NCBI RefSeq assembly: GCF_002095475.1 | Contig: NZ_MLFR01000019.1 | Coordinates: 43,576 to 107,575, forward strand | Direction of reading: 5' to 3' | Length of the DNA stretch: 64,000 nt | DNA from: Pantoea rwandensis | GTDB taxonomy: Bacteria; Pseudomonadota; Gammaproteobacteria; Enterobacterales; Enterobacteriaceae | In this document: positions 8,257 through 20,837 of the stretch, one piece after another | How positions within the stretch are numbered: position 1 is the first letter of the stretch | Layout of the letters: every line of letters starts with the position of its first letter | Notes under the pieces: model-generated | Databases searched by the model: none | What the model was told of the DNA's origin: nothing | The model's input: the letters and a program-made list of their open reading frames with translations, nothing else | Program-made: the position numbers and the translations under genes

Positions 8257-10104
8257 TCAGATAGACAGCTTGTTGATGCGTTTGCCGCCGTACACCAGGT
8301 TAACGATGGCACGGGTGCCGACGATAGCGGTAAACATAGACGTCGCGATACCGATAGCGGTGGTGATCGCAAAGCCTTTGATAGAACCGGTACCGACCGC
8401 ATAAAGAATGATAACTTTAATCAGCGTAGTGACGTTGGCATCGACGATACTGGAGAAGGCGCCTTTATAGCCTTCATGAATCGCCTGCTGTACCGAGCGT
8501 CCGTTACGCAGTTCTTCTTTAATACGTTCGTTAATCAACACGTTGGCATCGACTGCAACCGCCAGCGTTAGCACGATACCGGCAATACCCGGCATGGTGA
8601 GCGTTGCGCCCGGCAGCAGTGACATGATACCGACAATCAATACCAGGTTGCACAACAGTGCACTGGATGCAATCAGACCGAACTTCTTGTAGAACACCAC
8701 CATAAACAGAATGGACGCGATCAGACCCCACAAGCAGGCTTCGAGACCCTGTGTGATGTTCTGCTGACCCATGGTTGGACCAATGGTACGCTCTTCCACA
8801 ATCTGAATTGGCGCAATCAACGCACCGGCACGCAGCAACAGCGAAAGCTGACGCGCTTCGTTCGGGTTGTTAATACCGGTGATACGGAAGCTGTTACCGA
8901 GGCGCGACTGAATGTTCGCCACGTTAATCACTTGTTCCTGCTTCACCAGAATTGAACGGCCATTGGCGTCTTTCTTACCGCTGTCCTTGTACTCCACAAA
9001 CAGGGTCGCCATCGCTTTACCGATGTTGTCCTTGGTGAAGTTAGACATGATGTTACCGCCCGCGCCATCCAGTGAAATGTTCACCTGTGGCTGGTTGTAC
9101 TCATCCATGCTCGAGGTAGAGTCGGTAATATGGTCACCGGTCAGAATCACGCGCTTGTACAGCACCACTGGCTGGCCATCTTGCGATTGCTTGACTTCCG
9201 AATCACCCGGCACACGGCCGCTAGCGGCTGCGCTTGGATCAACGGTGGTATTAACCAAACGGAATTCCAGGGTTGCGGTTGCACCCAGAATCTCTTTGGC
9301 GCGCGCGGTATCCTGAATACCTGGCAACTCAACCACAATGCGGTCAGAACCCTGACGCTGCACTAATGGCTCGGCCACGCCAAGCTGGTTAACACGATTA
9401 CGCAGGATATTGATGTTCTGCTGAACCGCGTACTCACGTGCTTCGCTCAGACGCGCATCGGTCATCACCGCACGCAGCGTATCGCTGCCCACACTGGAGA
9501 TCACCAAATCTTGATGACGCGGTGACAAGTAGCTGATCGCCGCATCACGGCTGGCAGCGTCACGGAAACGCAGTTCCACACCGTAGTTAGCGATTTTGTT
9601 CACAGTGGTGTAAGGAATGCTTTTGTCGCGCAGGTCACTGCGCAGGCCGTCAGCATTCTGCTCTTGCAGTTTGCCCAGCGCGGTATCCATATCCACTTCC
9701 ATCAGGAAGTGAACGCCGCCACGCAGATCAAGACCGAGTTTCATCGGCTGTGCGGCAAGCAGTGTCAGCCAACGTGGAGTGGCCGGTGCGAGGTTAAGTG
9801 CCACCACGTAGCCATCGCCTAACGCGCTAGTCAGGGTATCGCGCGCGCGCAGTTGCACATCCTGATTGTCAAAACGGGCCAGGATGGCACCATTTTCCAG
9901 AACGAGGGATTTGCTCTGAATATTGTCTTGTTTCAGTACATTCTGGATCTGATCCAACGTTTGCTCACTGGCGGCGCCACCGCGCGCACCAGTGATCTGA
10001 ACGGCCGGATCCTCACCATAAAGGTTAGGAAGCGCATAGAGCAGGCCGACGATAATCACGACGACCAGCATGATGTACTTCCACAAAGGATAACGGTTTA
10101 ACAC
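8257..10104 (-). CDS. secD: Protein translocase subunit SecD
   Basis: A 615-residue inner-membrane protein, the same length as E. coli SecD. It has one N-terminal span ([20 protein letters not shown]), a large periplasmic part (about residues 30-445, including [18 protein letters not shown] and [18 protein letters not shown]) and a C-terminal five-span RND domain. It forms the accessory translocation motor with SecF and YajC. It lies 25 bases after yajC and 10 bases before secF, in a typical operon. Confidence 0.98.
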   Translation of the reverse strand: MLNRYPLWKYIMLVVVIIVGLLYALPNLYGEDPAVQITGARGGAASEQTLDQIQNVLKQDNIQSKSLVLENGAILARFDNQDVQLRARDTLTSALGDGYVVALNLAPATPRWLTLLAAQPMKLGLDLRGGVHFLMEVDMDTALGKLQEQNADGLRSDLRDKSIPYTTVNKIANYGVELRFRDAASRDAAISYLSPRHQDLVISSVGSDTLRAVMTDARLSEAREYAVQQNINILRNRVNQLGVAEPLVQRQGSDRIVVELPGIQDTARAKEILGATATLEFRLVNTTVDPSAAASGRVPGDSEVKQSQDGQPVVLYKRVILTGDHITDSTSSMDEYNQPQVNISLDGAGGNIMSNFTKDNIGKAMATLFVEYKDSGKKDANGRSILVKQEQVINVANIQSRLGNSFRITGINNPNEARQLSLLLRAGALIAPIQIVEERTIGPTMGQQNITQGLEACLWGLIASILFMVVFYKKFGLIASSALLCNLVLIVGIMSLLPGATLTMPGIAGIVLTLAVAVDANVLINERIKEELRNGRSVQQAIHEGYKGAFSSIVDANVTTLIKVIILYAVGTGSIKGFAITTAIGIATSMFTAIVGTRAIVNLVYGGKRINKLSI

Positions 10105-10129
10105 GGCAGTTCCCTTCGGGAAGAAAAAA

Positions 10130-10462
10130 TTACAGCGCCTTCATAGTACCTTTCGGCAGAACGGCGGCCACGAAATCACGTTTAACAACTACTTCAGTGG
10201 TGTCGTTCAGGGCGATAGAAACATAGCCATTGTCAGCGACTTTGGTCACACGACCCACTAAGCCACCGCTGGTCAACACTTCATCACCTTTAGAGATGGA
10301 ATCCATCAGCTTCTTGTGATCTTTTGAACGCTTCTGCTGCGGGCGCAGAATCATGAAATAGAAGATCAGACCAAACACCACCAGCATGATCACCAGAGAA
10401 TAAGGACTTCCCTGAGACGGAGCGCCTGCTGCGGCAACGGCGTCAGAAATGAAAAAGCTCAT
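10130..10462 (-). CDS. yajC: Sec translocon accessory protein YajC
   Basis: A 110-residue single-span inner-membrane protein in the SecDF-YajC complex. A hydrophobic segment (about residues 20-40, [20 protein letters not shown]) is followed by a basic stretch [20 protein letters not shown] and a small cytoplasmic domain with TSGGLVGRV. It lies 25 bases downstream of tgt and 25 bases upstream of secD, the same order as in E. coli. Confidence 0.96.
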   Translation of the reverse strand: MSFFISDAVAAAGAPSQGSPYSLVIMLVVFGLIFYFMILRPQQKRSKDHKKLMDSISKGDEVLTSGGLVGRVTKVADNGYVSIALNDTTEVVVKRDFVAAVLPKGTMKAL

Positions 10463-10487
10463 TAAATTTCCCTCATTGATAGAATTA

Positions 10488-12714
<2,227 letters not shown>

Positions 12715-12989
12715 GCATCACTTCTTTCAGGACTCAAAAAACAGGCGGCATAGTTTAGCGGAAAAGCGGGAAATTCTGAACAACTGGCTGCATTTCTGCG
12801 ATTCGGCTTTTACACAAAATCATTCGAGGTACAGAACAAACTCGTTTGGCGTTGGAGATTAGCGCTGGCGCTGGACCGGAAGAGGTGAGAATCATGCGGC
12901 AAACGAGAGAAGCCCGATGAACCTGCTTTGTCAGTGATTCGAGTGAGCGAGAGCAGCCAATGCACATGTAACTTGAAGTATGACGTGTA

Positions 12990-13000
12990 TATAATGCGCC
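12990..13000 (+). promoter_or_regulatory. -10 element directly in front of acpH
   Basis: A perfect TATAAT at 12990-12995 is followed by only five bases before the acpH ATG at 13001. With usual spacing, transcription would start at or just beyond the ATG, giving a leaderless or nearly leaderless message. I find no good -35 at 16-18 bases and no Shine-Dalgarno sequence. It could be a chance match, with the true promoter further up. Confidence 0.4.
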
Positions 13001-13582
13001 ATGAACTTTCTTGCTCACCTTCACCTCGCACAGCTGGCTGACAGCTCCCTGCTGGGCAATTTGATGGCCGACTTCGTGCGCGGCAATGTGCAGTCACAAT
13101 GGCCGGAAACGGTTGTGGCGGGCATCGCCATGCATCGCCGCGTCGATGTTTTGACCGACAGCCTGCCGGAAGTGCGTGAAGCACGGCAATTTTTCCGTGC
13201 TGAAACGCGCCGTGTCGCACCGATTACTCTTGACGTCATCTGGGATCACTTCCTTGCGCTGCATTGGGACCAACTGCATCCAGCACAATCCTTAGTGGAC
13301 TTCACTTCGGCGGCCGAGCGGGAAATCCTGCCGCAACTGCCTGGCACACCGGAAGGGTTCGTTGAGCTCAATGCCGTGATGTGGCGCGAGCGCTGGTTTG
13401 AGCACTATGCCGAGCCAACGCGATTGGCACGCGTGCTCAGTGGCATGGCGCACCGTCGTCCACGCTTAGTGGCACTGCGCGACTCTTATCAGGATTTCGT
13501 TGATCATTATCAGCAACTTGAGCCACTGTTCTTCCAATTCTATCCACGCTTGATGAGTGCCGCCCGCGCGCAGCAGCTCTAA
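13001..13582 (+). CDS. acpH: Acyl carrier protein phosphodiesterase
   Basis: A 193-residue HD-fold hydrolase that removes the 4'-phosphopantetheine arm from acyl carrier protein. The N-terminus [20 protein letters not shown], then [29 protein letters not shown] and [20 protein letters not shown] match E. coli AcpH (YajB); His and Asp in HRRVD and in DVIWDH suit a metal site. The start is fixed by this similarity, though no ribosome binding site precedes it. It is divergent from queA, as in E. coli. Confidence 0.95.
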   Translation: MNFLAHLHLAQLADSSLLGNLMADFVRGNVQSQWPETVVAGIAMHRRVDVLTDSLPEVREARQFFRAETRRVAPITLDVIWDHFLALHWDQLHPAQSLVDFTSAAEREILPQLPGTPEGFVELNAVMWRERWFEHYAEPTRLARVLSGMAHRRPRLVALRDSYQDFVDHYQQLEPLFFQFYPRLMSAARAQQL

Positions 13583-13622
13583 TCCTTTTTTTTCACAATC
13601 CCTGCATTTGCCCCTCTTGCCA

Positions 13623-13670
13623 GCCGCAGCCATCTGCGGCTTAATGAAACCTTTCTTAACTTTTGTTAAG
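13623..13670. other. Two small inverted repeats downstream of acpH
   Basis: GCCGCAG-CCAT-CTGCGGC (13623-13640) forms a seven-base stem with a four-base loop, and CTTAAC-TTTT-GTTAAG (13655-13670) is a second perfect inverted repeat. The first has no T tract after it, so it is at best a weak terminator. The second could be a hairpin or a binding site for a dimeric regulator in front of the next operon, whose ATG is at 13745. Confidence 0.4.
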
Positions 13671-13744
13671 TGGGTCACACCGCCAGGTCGCCTTTTTCGG
13701 TGTTTTTTGTCACTTCGTTTGCCAGAAAATGATAAGAGGGAAAG

Positions 13745-14554
13745 ATGTCATCAGCCACGCTAACCGAACTTGACGCGCGTTATCACTTTGCATGTGATGT
13801 CGCAAAGACTGCCGCCAGCCGGGCTTTATCTTGGTATCAGCAGCGTCACCAACTGGTTATTGAGCATAAAAAGGATTTGCAGGATGTGGTCAGCGAAGCG
13901 GATCGCAACGTTGAAGAACTGGTTAAACATCTGATTAGTGAACGCTTTCCCGAAGATGCGGTGCTCGGTGAAGAGAGTGGCGGAGAAACCGCCGGTGCAC
14001 GATTTATCTGGGTGATTGATCCCATTGATGGCACCAGCAGTTTCCTAAATGGACTGCATAACTGGTGTGTCTCCCTCGCGATTGTCTGTGAAGATGAGCC
14101 GGTGATCGGCGTGGTGTGCGATCCTAATCACCATGAAACCTTCCACGCCTGCCGTGGCAAAGGTGCCTGGGTCAATGAAAAACGGATTCAGGCACATAGT
14201 GCTCAGCACCTCAATCAAGGTGTGCTCGGCTTGAGCAGCTCAAACAGTCAGCCAGTTGAACCTTTGACGGCCTTTATTGGTGGCTTGCTCTCGCAGGGCG
14301 GCATGTTTATCCGCAATGGTTCCGGCGCGTTGATGAGCGCATGGGCGGCGGCAGGCCGGCTAATAGGCTATTACGAAGCGCACATGAATCCCTGGGATGG
14401 TTTACCGGGGATCGTGCTAATGCGTGAGGCGGGTGGCCGCACCAATGACTACCTCAGCAATAACGGACTACAAAGGGGTAATCCGGTGCTGCTGGCGAAT
14501 AACGTGATCTATCCACAACTCCAAGCCCTGTTACCCGACCATCTTCCACTGTGA
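13745..14554 (+). CDS. Inositol monophosphatase family protein
   Basis: A 269-residue member of the magnesium- and lithium-sensitive phosphomonoesterase family (IMPase/FBPase/CysQ). Metal ligands are clear: E76 in GEESGG, D92 and D95 in IDPIDGTSSF, and D218 in NPWDGLPG. There is no signal peptide, so it acts in the cytoplasm. The sequence does not tell me whether the substrate is an inositol phosphate, a histidinol phosphate or a 3'-phosphonucleotide. Its stop overlaps the GTG start of the phytase-like gene by four bases, so the two are translated together, which favours an inositol or sugar phosphate substrate. Confidence 0.88.
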   Translation: MSSATLTELDARYHFACDVAKTAASRALSWYQQRHQLVIEHKKDLQDVVSEADRNVEELVKHLISERFPEDAVLGEESGGETAGARFIWVIDPIDGTSSFLNGLHNWCVSLAIVCEDEPVIGVVCDPNHHETFHACRGKGAWVNEKRIQAHSAQHLNQGVLGLSSSNSQPVEPLTAFIGGLLSQGGMFIRNGSGALMSAWAAAGRLIGYYEAHMNPWDGLPGIVLMREAGGRTNDYLSNNGLQRGNPVLLANNVIYPQLQALLPDHLPL

Positions 14555-15792
14555 AAGCAGCGCTCTCACTCCTGATACTGCTGGCATGCTCTGCCATGCC
14601 AGCGCATGCAGAAGATCATTATCAGCTGGAAAAAGTGGTAGAAATCAGCCGTCATGGCATACGTCCACCGACGCCGGGCAACCGTAAAGAGATAGAAGCG
14701 GCCACTGAACGCCCTTGGCCGCGCTGGCATACCGCCGATGGAGAACTCACCGCCCATGGCTACGCGGCCGTGGTCAATAAAGGTCGCAGGGAGGGGGATC
14801 ACTATCGTCAACTCGGCCTACTCTCGCCAGGTTGCCCAGATAAGCAACAGATTTATGTGCGCGCCAGCCCAATGCAACGGACGCGGGCGACGGCGGATGC
14901 ACTGGTGACCGGTGCTTTTGCTGGCTGTAACCTGACCATTCATCACGTTGCAGACGAAAATGATCCCCTGTTCCAGAGTGAGAAATTCGCTTTTGCTCAA
15001 GTCGATCCGGCTAAAGAGTATGCTGCAATTGCCAATAAAGCGGGCGATCTCGCCGCGCTGCAGCAACGTTTGCAACCCGCCATCCAGCAGTTGAAGCAAG
15101 CCGTTTGCGCCACTCACTGCCCCTTTTTTGATCGCCCATGGCAGCTTAAGCAAACGAAAAGCGGCAGCACCTATGTGCAGGGATTAAGCGTACTGGCGAG
15201 TATGGTGGAAACACTGCGTCTTGGCTGGAACGAACACCTGCCCTCCCCTCAACTTGCCTGGGGCAATATCACATCATCCGCGCAAATTAGCGCATTGCTG
15301 CCGCTGCTGACGGCCAATTACGATCTCAGCAACGATGTTTTTTATATTGCCCAGAAGCGCGGCTCCATTTTGCTGGATGCCGTGGTGAAAAGCCTGCAAG
15401 ACAGCCCTGACACGCCAAATACCCGCTGGTTACTGTTGGTGGCGCATGACACCAACATCGCGATGGTGCGCACACTGATGCCGTTCAACTGGCAATTGCC
15501 AGGCTATTCACGAGGGAACATTCCGCCGGGCAGCAGTCTGGTGTTTGAGCGCTGGCGCGATACGCAAACCGGAACGCGTTACCTGCACATCTACTTTCAG
15601 GCGCAAAGTCTCGACGAATTACGTTTGTTGACGCCCATCACTGACACGCATCCGCTGTTACGCGAGGAGTGGCATCAGAAAGATTGTCGAACTACCTCGG
15701 TGGGCATGCTTTGTCCTTATCATTCGACCTTGCAGCAATTCAGTGCCGCCATTGATCGCAGCGCGCTCAGCCAGGTTAGCTACCCTCAATAG
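14551..15792 (+). CDS. Histidine acid phosphatase, AppA/Agp type (phytase-like)
   Basis: A 413-residue periplasmic phosphatase. The signal peptide ends AMPAHA-ED near residue 20. The histidine phosphatase signature RHGIRPP is at 34-40, with nucleophile H35, and the proton donor motif LVAHDTN lies near residue 297. Several Cys (CP, GC, CATHC, DC, LC) can make disulfides. Family members include 6-phytase AppA and glucose-1-phosphatase Agp; proximity to an inositol-monophosphatase-like gene makes phytate a plausible substrate, but the sequence alone does not decide. The GTG start overlaps the upstream stop in a GTGA junction. Confidence 0.88.
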   Translation: MKAALSLLILLACSAMPAHAEDHYQLEKVVEISRHGIRPPTPGNRKEIEAATERPWPRWHTADGELTAHGYAAVVNKGRREGDHYRQLGLLSPGCPDKQQIYVRASPMQRTRATADALVTGAFAGCNLTIHHVADENDPLFQSEKFAFAQVDPAKEYAAIANKAGDLAALQQRLQPAIQQLKQAVCATHCPFFDRPWQLKQTKSGSTYVQGLSVLASMVETLRLGWNEHLPSPQLAWGNITSSAQISALLPLLTANYDLSNDVFYIAQKRGSILLDAVVKSLQDSPDTPNTRWLLLVAHDTNIAMVRTLMPFNWQLPGYSRGNIPPGSSLVFERWRDTQTGTRYLHIYFQAQSLDELRLLTPITDTHPLLREEWHQKDCRTTSVGMLCPYHSTLQQFSAAIDRSALSQVSYPQ

Positions 15793-16061
15793 CCATAGCC
15801 GGATTCATTATTGATGCTAAATCATTTAGCTTGAACGATTCAGCGACACAACACTTATTTCCAGCCGAACCTGCGATTATTCTAATTTTTCCTGGTCATG
15901 ATGTTTCCGCGCCGAAAACGCGTATCCTGACAGCGTCAATCATCCCTTAGAAATACCCCTTTTTCTCCTTTGTCACTTTTTTCGGCGACAGGACGCGCCG
16001 ATTTATTTTTAGCACCAGCTATAACTGGAAAAAAATAAACATTCACTTTTGGGTTTTAAAT

Positions 16062-18014
16062 ATGACTGCGAATATTCCCCACCGCTATCGTGCGGATATC
16101 GACGGCCTGCGCGCCGTTGCCATTCTTTTGGTTGTGCTTTTCCATTCAGGCGTCACTGCGCTACAAGGCGGTTTCATTGGCGTCGACTTATTCTTTGTTA
16201 TATCCGGCTTCCTGATTGGTGGCATTATTAGCAAGGAAATTGCCGAGAAACGTTTCTCGTTTTACCAATTCTATTTACGCCGTATTCGCCGCATTGCTCC
16301 CGCACTCTTTTTCATGATGACGATATTATTGGCGCTCGGTTTTATTTTGCTATCGCCTTTGGAATTCAGCCAGTTGGCAAAATATAGCGTGGCAGTATTT
16401 ATCTCTGTACCCAATATGTTATTGCTGAAAAGTGGCGACTATTTCAGTACCGATTCCGATCTCAATCCACTGTTAATGACCTGGTCATTAGGCATTGAGG
16501 AGCAATTCTATATTGTGCTGCCTTTTATTTTGCTGCTGGCAGTGCGACTGCGGCGATCCATGGTCAGCGTGGTATTAACCATCAGTGTGGTTTCCTTCGT
16601 CGCCTGTATCTGGCTGACCTCAATTGACAGCACTCAAGCCTTTTATCTGCTGCCCACGCGTGCGTGGGAGCTTGGCGCGGGTGTGCTGCTGGCATTATGG
16701 AAACCACAGCCTGTTACTGGCCGGGCTGCCAGCCTGATGAATCTCTTGGGTTGGCTGTTGATTATCGCCTCTAGCGTGCTGATCAGCAGTGATGACCGTT
16801 TTCCTGGCTGGGTGGCTATCATCCCGGTTGTGGCTGGTTGCTTAATGATCGGCGCGCGTAGTGAACTCAATCAGTTACTGCTGGAAAACTCGCTGATGCG
16901 CTTTATCGGCAAAATCTCTTACTCGTGGTATCTGTGGCACTGGCCGCTGTTGAGTCTTGCCCGCATTTGTAGTGACAATCCACTGACCGTTTGGCAAGGG
17001 CTGTTGATTAGCACCTTCGCGCTTGGTATCGCGTGGATCTCCTGGCGCTTCGTTGAACAGCCCTTCCGCCAGGCACGCGCGGGCACGCGTTGGGTCATTC
17101 CCGGTTACTGCGCCTCGTCATTGTTAGCAGCGGGCGCGATGGTGTTGCTGTGGCAAACAGGGGGGATGAAGTCACGGGTCAGTGAGCTGGTGGTCAATGC
17201 CGATAGCTGGAAAATCTCGGCACAGCGTAACCCTTGCCTTCTCAGCTACGGTGCCAACCTGCCTTCACGAGATACCGAGTGTCAACCCAACACCAGCCGT
17301 CCGGGTATTGCCCTGATTGGTGACAGCCACGCTGCCGCACTCCGCGCGTCGGTATCCGGCTACGCCTTGCGACAAGATAAACCGCTGTACCAACTCACCA
17401 AAGCGTCTTGCCCCTTCCTGATTGGCGCGACCCGCGTGGTGAACCAGGTACCCAATCACGCGCAGCAGTGCATCACCTTTAACCAGAAGGTGTTGCAAAT
17501 GGTGATGAGCGACAAGATTGATGAAGTGGTCATCAGCGCCTATTGGGCCTCTGGCATGAGCCTGTTACCCGGCGCGGGCTACCGTGAAATCGGCCATCCC
17601 GAGAAGAGCAACCTGGAAGCACTGCAAGCGGGGATGGACCGGGTGATCGCGCAGTTAAAACAAGCAGGTAAAAAAGTGACGGTGATTGAGGATGCGCCAT
17701 CGGTGGATGTCGATCCGTTGCGTTACAGTAATAACCGCAATATGCCGATTCGTCGTGAACTGAGTGCCTGGCTGGGCAAGTGGGAAGCGCCGCCGCTGTT
17801 AAGCGAACGCACCATACTGTTCCAGTTCCCAGAAGAAGCGGTGGAGAAGTTGTTGCAAGCCTACAAGCAGCAAGGCGTGCGTGTACTGTCTCTGAGGGAA
17901 AATCTGTGTAATCAACAGGGATGCATGATCACCAGCGAAGGATTACCACTCTACTACGACAATAACCACTTGAGCCCAGCGGGCGGTGATATCGCGTTAG
18001 GGAAGAACTGGTAG
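16062..18014 (+). CDS. OafA/YrhL-type acyltransferase with SGNH domain
   Basis: A 650-residue envelope protein. Residues 1 to about 345 form a ten-span acyltransferase-3 domain beginning HRYRADIDGLRAVAILLVV, with the catalytic-type segment FFVISGFLIGGII and the LWHWPLLSL motif. A C-terminal SGNH hydrolase-like domain follows, with GDSHAAALR at 420-428 (S422 as likely nucleophile) and NNHLSPAG near 637. Such proteins O-acetylate lipopolysaccharide O-antigen, capsule or other surface glycans from cytoplasmic acetyl-CoA. No glycan genes are nearby, so the target is unknown. The ribosome binding site is poor, and the upstream 269 bases hold no other gene I can see. Confidence 0.9.
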   Translation: MTANIPHRYRADIDGLRAVAILLVVLFHSGVTALQGGFIGVDLFFVISGFLIGGIISKEIAEKRFSFYQFYLRRIRRIAPALFFMMTILLALGFILLSPLEFSQLAKYSVAVFISVPNMLLLKSGDYFSTDSDLNPLLMTWSLGIEEQFYIVLPFILLLAVRLRRSMVSVVLTISVVSFVACIWLTSIDSTQAFYLLPTRAWELGAGVLLALWKPQPVTGRAASLMNLLGWLLIIASSVLISSDDRFPGWVAIIPVVAGCLMIGARSELNQLLLENSLMRFIGKISYSWYLWHWPLLSLARICSDNPLTVWQGLLISTFALGIAWISWRFVEQPFRQARAGTRWVIPGYCASSLLAAGAMVLLWQTGGMKSRVSELVVNADSWKISAQRNPCLLSYGANLPSRDTECQPNTSRPGIALIGDSHAAALRASVSGYALRQDKPLYQLTKASCPFLIGATRVVNQVPNHAQQCITFNQKVLQMVMSDKIDEVVISAYWASGMSLLPGAGYREIGHPEKSNLEALQAGMDRVIAQLKQAGKKVTVIEDAPSVDVDPLRYSNNRNMPIRRELSAWLGKWEAPPLLSERTILFQFPEEAVEKLLQAYKQQGVRVLSLRENLCNQQGCMITSEGLPLYYDNNHLSPAGGDIALGKNW

Positions 18015-18023
18015 AGGTATCAC

Positions 18024-18086
18024 ACGCGCAATAAATAGCGCCGCTACAACGTCATACTGGATTGTAGCGGCACGATTTATCGTACG
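18024..18086. repeat. Palindromic GCGCAATAAAT repeat, single copy
   Basis: ACGCGCAATAAATAGCGCCG opens and GTAGCGGCACGATTTATCGT closes a long imperfect palindrome with a 16-base centre. It is the same element as the 57-bp array at 1494-1674. It lies between the convergent ends of the acyltransferase gene and proY, where it could fold as a terminator. Confidence 0.75.
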
Positions 18087-18094
18087 ATGTTGAA

Positions 18095-19450
18095 TTAGCC
18101 TTTACGCTTTTTCGCCAGCGGCCAGGCCAGCAACAACAGCAGGATCCACGCGAAGCCCGCGTACAGTGACACGCGCGTATCCGGGAAATAACCAATCAGC
18201 GCAATGATAAACACCAGAAACGCCACGCCGACCCAAGCCGTTGCGCTGCCGCCGGGTAATGCAAACTGCAATTTACCGGCTTCCTGCGCACCAATTTTGC
18301 GGCGGAAGGCAATCTGCGATAGCAGGATCATAATCCATACCCAAACGGTGGCGAAGGTGGCCAGTGAGGCAATCACCAGGAACACTTTTTCCGGCATCAG
18401 GTAGTTGAGATACACCGCCATCAACAGCGCGACCATCATGACAACCACCGTCACCCACGGGGCGCCGCGATCGCTGGTATTAGTGAACACTTTTGGCGCA
18501 TGGCCCTGCTGCGCCATGCCGTGCAGCATACGGCCCACGCCAAACACATCGCTGTTAATCGCTGACAGAGACGCGGTGATCACCACAAAGTTGAGAAGCG
18601 AAGCCGCCGCCGCAATACCAAGGTGCTGGAAGGTCAAGACAAACGGACTGCCCTGCGTACCCACCTGGTTCCATGGATAGATCGACATGATGACAAACAG
18701 CGTACCCACATAGAACACCAAAATGCGTAGCGGTACGGAATTGATAGCGCGAGGAATCGACTTTGCAGGATCTTCCGCTTCACCGGCGGTGATACCGATA
18801 ATTTCAATGCCGCCATACGCAAACATCACCATCTGCAGGGAGAGCAGCATGCCCACAATGCCATGGGCAAAGAAGCCGCCATTAGACCAAAGATTATGAA
18901 TGCCGGTTGGCTGGCCGCCGTTGCCGATACCCCAAAAGATGATACCGAAACCGGCAAGAATCATGATGATGATGGTGGCGACTTTGAAGAAGGAGAACCA
19001 AAACTCCACTTCACCAAACACCTTCACGCTCATCAGGTTAATGCCGCCGATGATCAACACCACGCTCAATACCCAAATCCAGTGCGGTACTTCGGGGAAC
19101 CATACGCCCATGTAGATACCAAACGCGGTCACGTCGGCAATCGCCACAATCAGGATTTCAAAACAGTAGGTCCAGCCGGTGATGTATCCCGCCAATGGGC
19201 CAAGATAATCCTGCGCATAGCGCGAGAATGAACTGGCCTGGGGATTATTTACCGACATCTCACCCAGCGCGCGCATGATGATATACGCAATCGCACCGCC
19301 GATGATGTAAGCCAGCAATACGCTGGGCCCCGCCATTTTGATAGCATCAGCCGAGCCGTAAAACAGCCCGGTACCGATTGCCGATCCCAGCGCCATAAAA
19401 CGGATGTGGCGCGTGCTCAGTCCGCGTTTGAGCTTGTTGGTTTCTTGCAT
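18095..19450 (-). CDS. proY: Proline-specific permease ProY family
   Basis: A 451-residue amino-acid permease with about twelve spans (APC superfamily). The N-terminal [20 protein letters not shown] and [19 protein letters not shown] match E. coli ProY almost exactly; [18 protein letters not shown] is the usual permease signature near TM6. E. coli ProY is cryptic for proline, and similar permeases carry histidine or other residues, so the substrate is inferred from similarity. The neighbour brnQ, another amino-acid importer, is as in E. coli, but a strong terminator separates them. Confidence 0.92.
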   Translation of the reverse strand: MQETNKLKRGLSTRHIRFMALGSAIGTGLFYGSADAIKMAGPSVLLAYIIGGAIAYIIMRALGEMSVNNPQASSFSRYAQDYLGPLAGYITGWTYCFEILIVAIADVTAFGIYMGVWFPEVPHWIWVLSVVLIIGGINLMSVKVFGEVEFWFSFFKVATIIIMILAGFGIIFWGIGNGGQPTGIHNLWSNGGFFAHGIVGMLLSLQMVMFAYGGIEIIGITAGEAEDPAKSIPRAINSVPLRILVFYVGTLFVIMSIYPWNQVGTQGSPFVLTFQHLGIAAAASLLNFVVITASLSAINSDVFGVGRMLHGMAQQGHAPKVFTNTSDRGAPWVTVVVMMVALLMAVYLNYLMPEKVFLVIASLATFATVWVWIMILLSQIAFRRKIGAQEAGKLQFALPGGSATAWVGVAFLVFIIALIGYFPDTRVSLYAGFAWILLLLLAWPLAKKRKG

Positions 19451-19476
19451 AACCGCCTGTACCTTGAAAATGAAAA

Positions 19477-19496
19477 ACCACGGGCAAGCCCGTGGT
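19477..19496 (-). terminator. Terminator between brnQ and proY
   Basis: ACCACGGGC-AA-GCCCGTGGT is a perfect nine-base inverted repeat with two central bases. On the minus strand it is followed by TTTTT and then CATTTTC, a good T tract for ending brnQ transcription. It lies 21 bases after the brnQ stop and 27 bases before the proY start. Confidence 0.85.
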
Positions 19497-19517
19497 TGAA
19501 ATTAACAGCAATGTTGC

Positions 19518-20837
19518 TTACTGATGGACAGCGACCTGTTCGCGTCCTTTTGCTCGATCCACCACCGCTGCAATCACCAGCATCACCAGCGATGGCGGCA
19601 ACCAGGAAAGTCCCTGATCGGCCAGCGGCAAGTGCTGACTAAACAGCGGCAAGGCATCTTTAAAGTTGGTGGTTTTGATCGCATCAACAATACCAAACAG
19701 CAGGCTCACCAGCATGGTTGGCGCAATGATGCGCGTGCTTTTATTCCACCACTTCAGGGTGAAGCTCAACACCACCAGCACGATGCACGGCGGATAAATT
19801 GCCGTCAGCACCGGAATTGAAATTTGAATCAAATGGCTCAGGCCGAGATTCGACACCACCATTGAGAACAGACCCAGAATAAACACCAGCGTTTTATACG
19901 ACAACGGCAGGTGCTGCGCAAAGAATTCAGCACACGCACAGGTCAGGCCAACCGCCGTCACCATGCAAGCGACGAAGATCAGCGCGGCAAGGAAGAAGCT
20001 GCCCATGCCGCCAAAGGTCTGCTGCACGTAAGCATGCAAAATCGCCGCACCGTTGGCATTCTGATCGACCAGGCCCGCACTACCGGAACCCAGTTTGAAC
20101 AGGCTGAGGTAAACCAGCGTCAAGCCTACGCCCGCGATGACACCGGCCAGCATGGTATAGCGCGTCAGCAATTTGGCATCTTCAACACCGCGTGAACGCG
20201 CGGCGTTAACAATAACAATTCCGAACACCAGCGCACCTAACGTATCCATGGTCAGATAGCCGTTGACGAAACCGCTGGAGAAAGCCGCACGTTGATAATC
20301 CGCCGTGGCAGGCGCGATACCGCCCGCAGGCCATAACAGTGCTGCCAGACCCAAAATAGTCAGCGCAACGATTTTCAGCGGTGCCAGAAAGTGGCCAACG
20401 GTATCCAGCAGTTTGCCCGGATACAGAGAAATGCCGATCACCAGCGCGAAGTAAATCAGGCTGTAAACAAACAGCGGCAGTGCGCCATCACCGGTCAGCG
20501 GGGCAATCCCGACTTCAAAGGAGACGGTGGCCGTACGCGGCGTGGCGAACAGCGGGCCAACCGCAAGGTAGCAGACGGTCGCCAATAGCAGGCCCGCCGC
20601 TTTACCAATCGGTGAGCTGAGCGCATCAATACCACCGCCAACGCGTGCGAGCGCGATGACGGTCATCACTGGCAAGCCAACAGCAGTAATCAGAAAGCCG
20701 AATGCGGCAATCCAGACGTGTTCGCCAGACTGAATCCCCACCATCGGTGGAAAGATAATGTTTCCTGCGCCAACGAACAGGGCAAACGTCATGAAGCCCA
20801 GCGCCAGGATATCCTTGGAGGTTAAACGATGTGTCAT
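19518..20837 (-). CDS. brnQ: Branched-chain amino acid transporter BrnQ
   Basis: A 439-residue, roughly twelve-span sodium- or proton-coupled carrier for leucine, isoleucine and valine (LIVCS family). Segments such as [40 protein letters not shown] and [20 protein letters not shown] match E. coli BrnQ. The ATG at 20837 gives the E. coli length exactly; a longer frame to 20912 adds an unlikely 25-residue leader. It sits upstream of proY with a terminator between. Confidence 0.95.
   Translation of the reverse strand: MTHRLTSKDILALGFMTFALFVGAGNIIFPPMVGIQSGEHVWIAAFGFLITAVGLPVMTVIALARVGGGIDALSSPIGKAAGLLLATVCYLAVGPLFATPRTATVSFEVGIAPLTGDGALPLFVYSLIYFALVIGISLYPGKLLDTVGHFLAPLKIVALTILGLAALLWPAGGIAPATADYQRAAFSSGFVNGYLTMDTLGALVFGIVIVNAARSRGVEDAKLLTRYTMLAGVIAGVGLTLVYLSLFKLGSGSAGLVDQNANGAAILHAYVQQTFGGMGSFFLAALIFVACMVTAVGLTCACAEFFAQHLPLSYKTLVFILGLFSMVVSNLGLSHLIQISIPVLTAIYPPCIVLVVLSFTLKWWNKSTRIIAPTMLVSLLFGIVDAIKTTNFKDALPLFSQHLPLADQGLSWLPPSLVMLVIAAVVDRAKGREQVAVHQ

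Noticed and set aside
13671..13744. Pho box in front of the phosphatase operon
   Set aside because: A single TTGTCAC half-site is present without a properly spaced partner.
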